Of a stretch of 64,000 bases of DNA, positions 60,482-64,000 are shown piece after piece; the first letter of the stretch is position 1, and each line of letters opens with the position of its first letter. Below the pieces are notes generated by a model. That model saw only the letters and a list, made by a program, of their open reading frames with translations. It was not told the origin of the DNA and ran no database searches. The stretch is taken from assembly GCF_037975245.1 (NCBI RefSeq), contig NC_092580.1, forward strand, positions 16,194,001 through 16,258,000. The letters are read 5' to 3'. The position numbers and the translations under genes are program-made. This stretch comes from Apostichopus japonicus (lineage: Eukaryota > Echinodermata > Holothuroidea > Aspidochirotida > Stichopodidae).

Positions 60482-60547
60482 CATAATAGTTAAGAAATAG
60501 AAGACAGATTCCCATCCACTGCTAACGAGAAGTAAGGGTATAATTAT
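60482..60547 (-). CDS. SLC37A3: SLC37-like transporter, penultimate exon
   Basis: A 66-bp, phase-0 exon between CGTTTTGCAG and ATG|GTAAGT. It reads IIIPLLLVSSGWESVFYFLT and ends IM. The GW..VFYF motif at the start of the last transmembrane helix is a hallmark of SLC37 members (GWN.VFYM or GW..VFYFF). Confidence 0.8.
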
Positions 60548-62307
60548 CTGCAAAACGAAATATGAACATTCATTAAAATCAGGCCAATCAGCAAAGGATT
60601 GGCGTCATGATAATATACGCGTATATTAAATGCAATCTCTAGCAAAAAGTTATCGACATGATAAACTATGAAAGCTTTAAAATACACACCAGGAGCGCAA
60701 CCACGTGTACTTCTGGGGAGGGGGACCCCATACAAATCCGGGAGCTCAGCCCACCAAAACTCCCACCCCACTGGCAGACTCGGACAGAATATTACAAAAA
60801 ATCCTAGTAAACAATATATAATATAATATTATATTAGATGGTACAACTTAAACAAATTGCTTCAAAAGTTGCAACATGTAGCACCATTTTGCATATTAGC
60901 ACCGTCCAATTTCTAATTATACCCCCCCCCCGCGCTCCTCTCCCCCGTGCAAGGTGGCTGCGCCCCTGGTGACTAATTGTCCCGATATCCACGCGGATAT
61001 TAAGTATAGACAATATTAAAGTGTGCATATACAGTTGTATACATTTTGTAGAGAAGATCGTTAACTGTTAATACGTCTGTATACATCATGTCGTCGGTTT
61101 CCTTGGGTTTTTTGTGAGACAGCAGTTGTATAATTATACTGCTAACGATTGAGAGAATTCTATCACACTCAGGGGGTAGGAAGCTTCCAAAAAGTGGGGG
61201 CATAACATCAGAGGGGCACTTTCTCTTTCCTAAACCACCACTCTTTATGCTATAAACCGATACACACCGGCCATATCACTTAAATATATATGATGTGTTA
61301 GTATGCTATCAATACTATTTATTGAGATTGTTTTTTGTTAACCGTGCTACAAAATGATAAGGGATGCCGTATTAAAAATAGCATGTACAGACTAAAAATA
61401 AATAATTAAAATAAATATTAAAATTAACAAAGGCCTAAGATATCCATAAAGACAGTTCTTCATTAAAAGGGCACATTTTATTTGCCAGTAGAGCACATTT
61501 GCTATTTTGGAAAAAAAAAAGTGGGGCACGTGCCCCCCCCCCCCCTCCGCCCCGGCTCCTACCCCCGATCACACTGTATATATAGGCTACTCGAAATGCC
61601 ATCCATGTTGAAGGGTGATCGCACAGCAAGATACCTAACGTTGGTGGAGGTTGAAATGTAAAGTCCACACAAGTGAAAGAATTTTCAACTTAATATGAAA
61701 TAGCATGCAGTTCCATTAACTTCAGTAGAATTTTATTTTGCACTTGTAAGCTTTGCTACAATTTACCTGAGTGAGATTCTGTTTACCTTAAGTGAAATTC
61801 AGTTTCACTTAAGCCATTTCCGCTTAAACAGAATGTCATTCTACTTAAATGAAGTTGAATTCTTCAGTTAAATAAAATTCCTCAAAGCTTAAAAGAAAGT
61901 ATAGCTCTTCAGTTTCAGTCGAAATACAATTTATTTTATTTACTGAAATATAATTAAGATTAAGAAGAATTGGTTCTACTTAAGTAAAATATAAGTAAGC
62001 TTAAGTGGAATTAATTCCACATCAGCTCAATTTTTTTAAAAAACACGCAGAAATGAATTCCACAGTACAATATATGTTCATGTTTAAAACGGCCTTTCAT
62101 AGGGCCCCCCACCCCCTGCAGACTACCTCTTCCGCCCCTTCCCCACCCCCTTTATTTGTGCCACCACCATGTAGACGAAAATCTTCACAAGTTACAGGAT
62201 ATAATTATTGTGTCCCTCCTTTCCTTGCTGGTGCCCTCTTCAAACGGTGCTGTCCCCCCCCCACCCCCAGAATTCTGGTGCTGATGCAATAATAGTTTGT
62301 TACATAC
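60548..62307. other. Intron of the SLC37-like gene with repeat debris
   Basis: C-runs next to CGCGCTCCTCTCCCCCGTGCAAGG (about 60921-60955) and GGGCACGTGCCCCCC (about 61524-61545) look like worn hAT-type MITE ends. At 61690-62010 a degenerate array of ACTTAAGTGAAATTC-like words occurs in both orientations. Confidence 0.45.
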
Positions 62308-62462
62308 CTGTCCTATAGCGGCACCAATAGTCCCAGTGCCATCCACGATGCCAGTAACGGTTGATAAAGCCTCCTTGTTGTTTCTCTTGATTGCATCTTG
62401 TTGTCCAAGATCTGCTACGACCACGGAACTGACCACGTGTGTCACCCCGCATACAAAGAAAC
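62308..62462 (-). CDS. SLC37A3: SLC37-like transporter exon (signature motif)
   Basis: This 155-bp exon carries the strongest family signature. It starts FFVCGVTHVVSSVVVADLGQ, continues QDAIKRNNKEA, and then LSTVTGIVDGTGTIGAAIGQ. SLC37 proteins are twelve-helix major-facilitator transporters of the endoplasmic reticulum; SLC37A1/A2 exchange glucose-6-phosphate for phosphate, while SLC37A3 works with ATRAID in lysosomal export. The wording GIVDG.G.IGAA.GQ with ADLG.Q is closer to SLC37A3 as I remember it than to A1/A2. The incoming codon is split (G|GT), in phase with the exon at 62787-62834, and the outgoing phase is 0. The acceptor is unusual, formed by the end of a (TA)n run. Confidence 0.85.
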
Positions 62463-62565
62463 CTATATATATATATATATATATATAGTAAATATAGAAA
62501 GAACTGACCACATGTGTCACCCGCATACAAAGAAACCTATATATATATATAGTAAATATAGAAAG
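62426..62565. repeat. Tandem duplication of the exon start and its acceptor
   Basis: GAACTGACCAC.TGTGTCACC, CGCATACAAAGAAACC, (TA)n and AGTAAATATAGAAA occur twice in a row (62426-62500 and 62501-62565). The second copy contains a full extra acceptor and 35-40 bp of exon but one C fewer in the exon part (CACCC for CACCCC), so its frame differs. Confidence 0.85.
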
Positions 62566-62786
62566 AAAGGTAAAAACACGAATAGAAGTTCGCATTTTTT
62601 TTTTTATAACGTTGCCCTCCCCTTCTAGTTGCCCTCCCCCAAACTCACGTCATCCACTCAAGGTATGTTGTTAACGATATATGTTAACTATATATGTTAA
62701 AGAAACGAAAAAAAAAAATTATTACGTAAAGTAGTACTAGAATTTTTTATATCCATTTATATATAGTAAAAACCGACATAGCTTAC

Positions 62787-62834
62787 CTACAACTAACATC
62801 CCTAATCCATTCCAAAGCTCGTCGTCTTCAATAA
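62787..62834 (-). CDS. SLC37A3: SLC37-like transporter, small exon
   Basis: A 48-bp exon between CTGTTTTAG and GTAG|GTAAGC. With the split codons on both sides it reads FIEDDELWNGLGMLVVG, a short loop and the start of the next helix. The phase joins exactly to the exons on either side, which is strong support although the exon is short. Confidence 0.75.
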
Positions 62835-63517
62835 CTAAAACAGAAAAGAAATGCGAGATCAAAACTATTCAACGCAAAAAATGCTCCTTTCATAACTTTG
62901 TTCTTACTTTTAAGTTATTACAGAAATTTTGTTGAAGGTTGCTGAATACTGAAATATGGTAATGATATCCATTCAAAACTATGAATTTGACATTTAAGTA
63001 TAAAGAAATAAAGGAAATGTGACGAAACAAACTTTTGAAAGGTGTTCGCACGTGGCACTTGACTTCAGATAGCATACAATTTTCTTATTGCATATTGTAC
63101 TAAATCGTGAAACCGATATTGTACTAAATCGACAAACCGATGTTTAGTCTTCACTATGGGTAAGCGTTATAACAGGCTAACATGTGGCCATTCATTGCAC
63201 ATTCAATGTTTCGCATCACGAAAAAAAGGCAAGTTAAGGGTCAGGGATTAAAATCGGCAAAATTCATAAATTTATAAATGCACAACCTCTTTGAACGGAG
63301 TGTCTGCTTTTATCACTTTTCGTGGATAGACATATACCTGTGCACTGAATATTGTGTTTGCCCATCAGTATGTACAGCTCATAGCATGTATTTCGGAACG
63401 AACAAGATAAAACTTATTCCTTAAGGAGGAAAATAGATATTAGCCTGCGACTTCGACATTATTTCCATCAAACCTATGACTAACTAAATATCTATGATTG
63501 AAAGGCATATTACTCAC

Positions 63518-63619
63518 AATTATACCCGAACAGAGAGATCATAGAAAGTATTAGCATCGCCATGACAACAGCTACACGTCGACCCGCAAAATCTGTAAAT
63601 AATCCACCGAGGGTGCCGC
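63518..63619 (-). CDS. SLC37A3: SLC37-like transporter exon (helix 7-8 region)
   Basis: Bounded by CATTTTTATAG and AATT|GTGAGT. It reads GTLGGLFTDFAGRRVAVVMA, then MLILSMISLFGYN. The G..GG...D..GRR pattern is the major-facilitator loop motif between helices, here the second-half repeat, as in SLC37 (GG.IGG...D...RA). This is the most upstream exon in the window; the N-terminal half must lie beyond 64,000. Confidence 0.8.
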
Positions 63620-64000
63620 CTATAAAAATGCAAGTGAGATAAGAAATATGTTGCCATTTTTATTCAAGTATAAGAGAGACTAACCTTCGTTATACAATAC
63701 CAGCAGAATATATGGCAGTAAATGCATTTTTACTAGAGCTTAAAATAGCTGTTTGTCACACACGTTTACTAAGTATTCTTGTTATTCAAGTGAATACCTC
63801 TGAATTGATACGAAGCTCTATAGAGAGGACTTGGCGAAAAGTAATTTATAAGATGCTTCGGAATGCTCTATTTGGCGTCTAAGTTTGTTCTTGAGGAGGA
63901 ACCCTCCTATACCCCTACACTGAAGTCAAATTCAATACCAGATCCCAGGGCCAACCCCCACCCCCCTCTTAATCCTGGATCCCTCTCTGTCCTATAAATC
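63620..64000. other. Intron of the SLC37-like gene up to the window edge
   Basis: No further exon is seen before the window ends. Confidence 0.4.

Overview
This is a eukaryotic, animal nuclear window: spliced exons with GT/AG borders, AATAAA signals, long A+T-rich introns and a very heavy load of transposons and tandem repeats. The mix of DIRS, Crypton, Penelope, CR1/jockey-like LINE, hAT and Harbinger-like elements, plus recurring TAGGCCTA-rich intergenic sequence, suggests a marine invertebrate, most likely a deuterostome such as an echinoderm. That placement is inference. Most open frames are low-complexity or repeat artefacts; real host coding sequence is sparse and split into short exons.

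Layout. 0.7-2.0 kb, minus: pieces of a Crypton-derived (DUF3504) recombinase-like gene. 2.4-4.0 kb: a terminal-inverted-repeat element. 4.18-6.94 kb: a DIRS element with tyrosine recombinase, inverted termini and internal complementary region, but no reverse transcriptase. 7.1-7.5 kb, minus: a proline-rich terminal exon of unknown function. 8.6-12.6 kb: a foldback MITE, two tandem arrays (about 146 and 181 bp) and a GC-rich palindromic inverted-repeat element. 12.85-13.7 kb, minus: the 3' part of a LINE. 14.9-23.2 kb: a candidate plus-strand gene with an ATG|GTGAGT first exon, an acidic second exon, about 25 tandem exon-like units (16.65-22.1 kb, with a recent 1,350-bp duplication) and a candidate last exon. 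23.4-33.6 kb: a TTTACTTTA satellite with (TA)n, (GT)n and an embedded hairpin module, into which a Penelope-like element with inverted endonuclease arms is inserted.

34-53 kb: dispersed repeats, an unrecognised minus-strand exon at 37.3-37.5 kb, and a decayed beta-galactosidase-like (GH35, GLB1 family) plus-strand locus. One of its exons occurs four times (36.0, 43.2, 43.8, 48.2 kb), followed collinearly by three downstream exons carrying a nonsense codon, compensating frame changes and a damaged splice acceptor. An 18-bp minisatellite and a 2.34-kb hAT element with an exact 8-bp target duplication interrupt it.

52.4-57.5 kb: a LINE tail, a Harbinger-type MITE with TTA duplications, a dispersed repeat and a hAT-type MITE. 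57.9-63.6 kb, minus: the last five exons of a sugar-phosphate/SLC37-family transporter, closest to SLC37A3 as I remember the family. All exon phases match, with a stop and a downstream AATAAA, making it the best-supported functional gene here; its 5' part lies beyond the right edge.

The structure most worth a second look is the exon-like tandem array at 16.65-22.1 kb. The best firm conclusions are the SLC37 gene, the broken GLB1-like locus and the bounded transposons.
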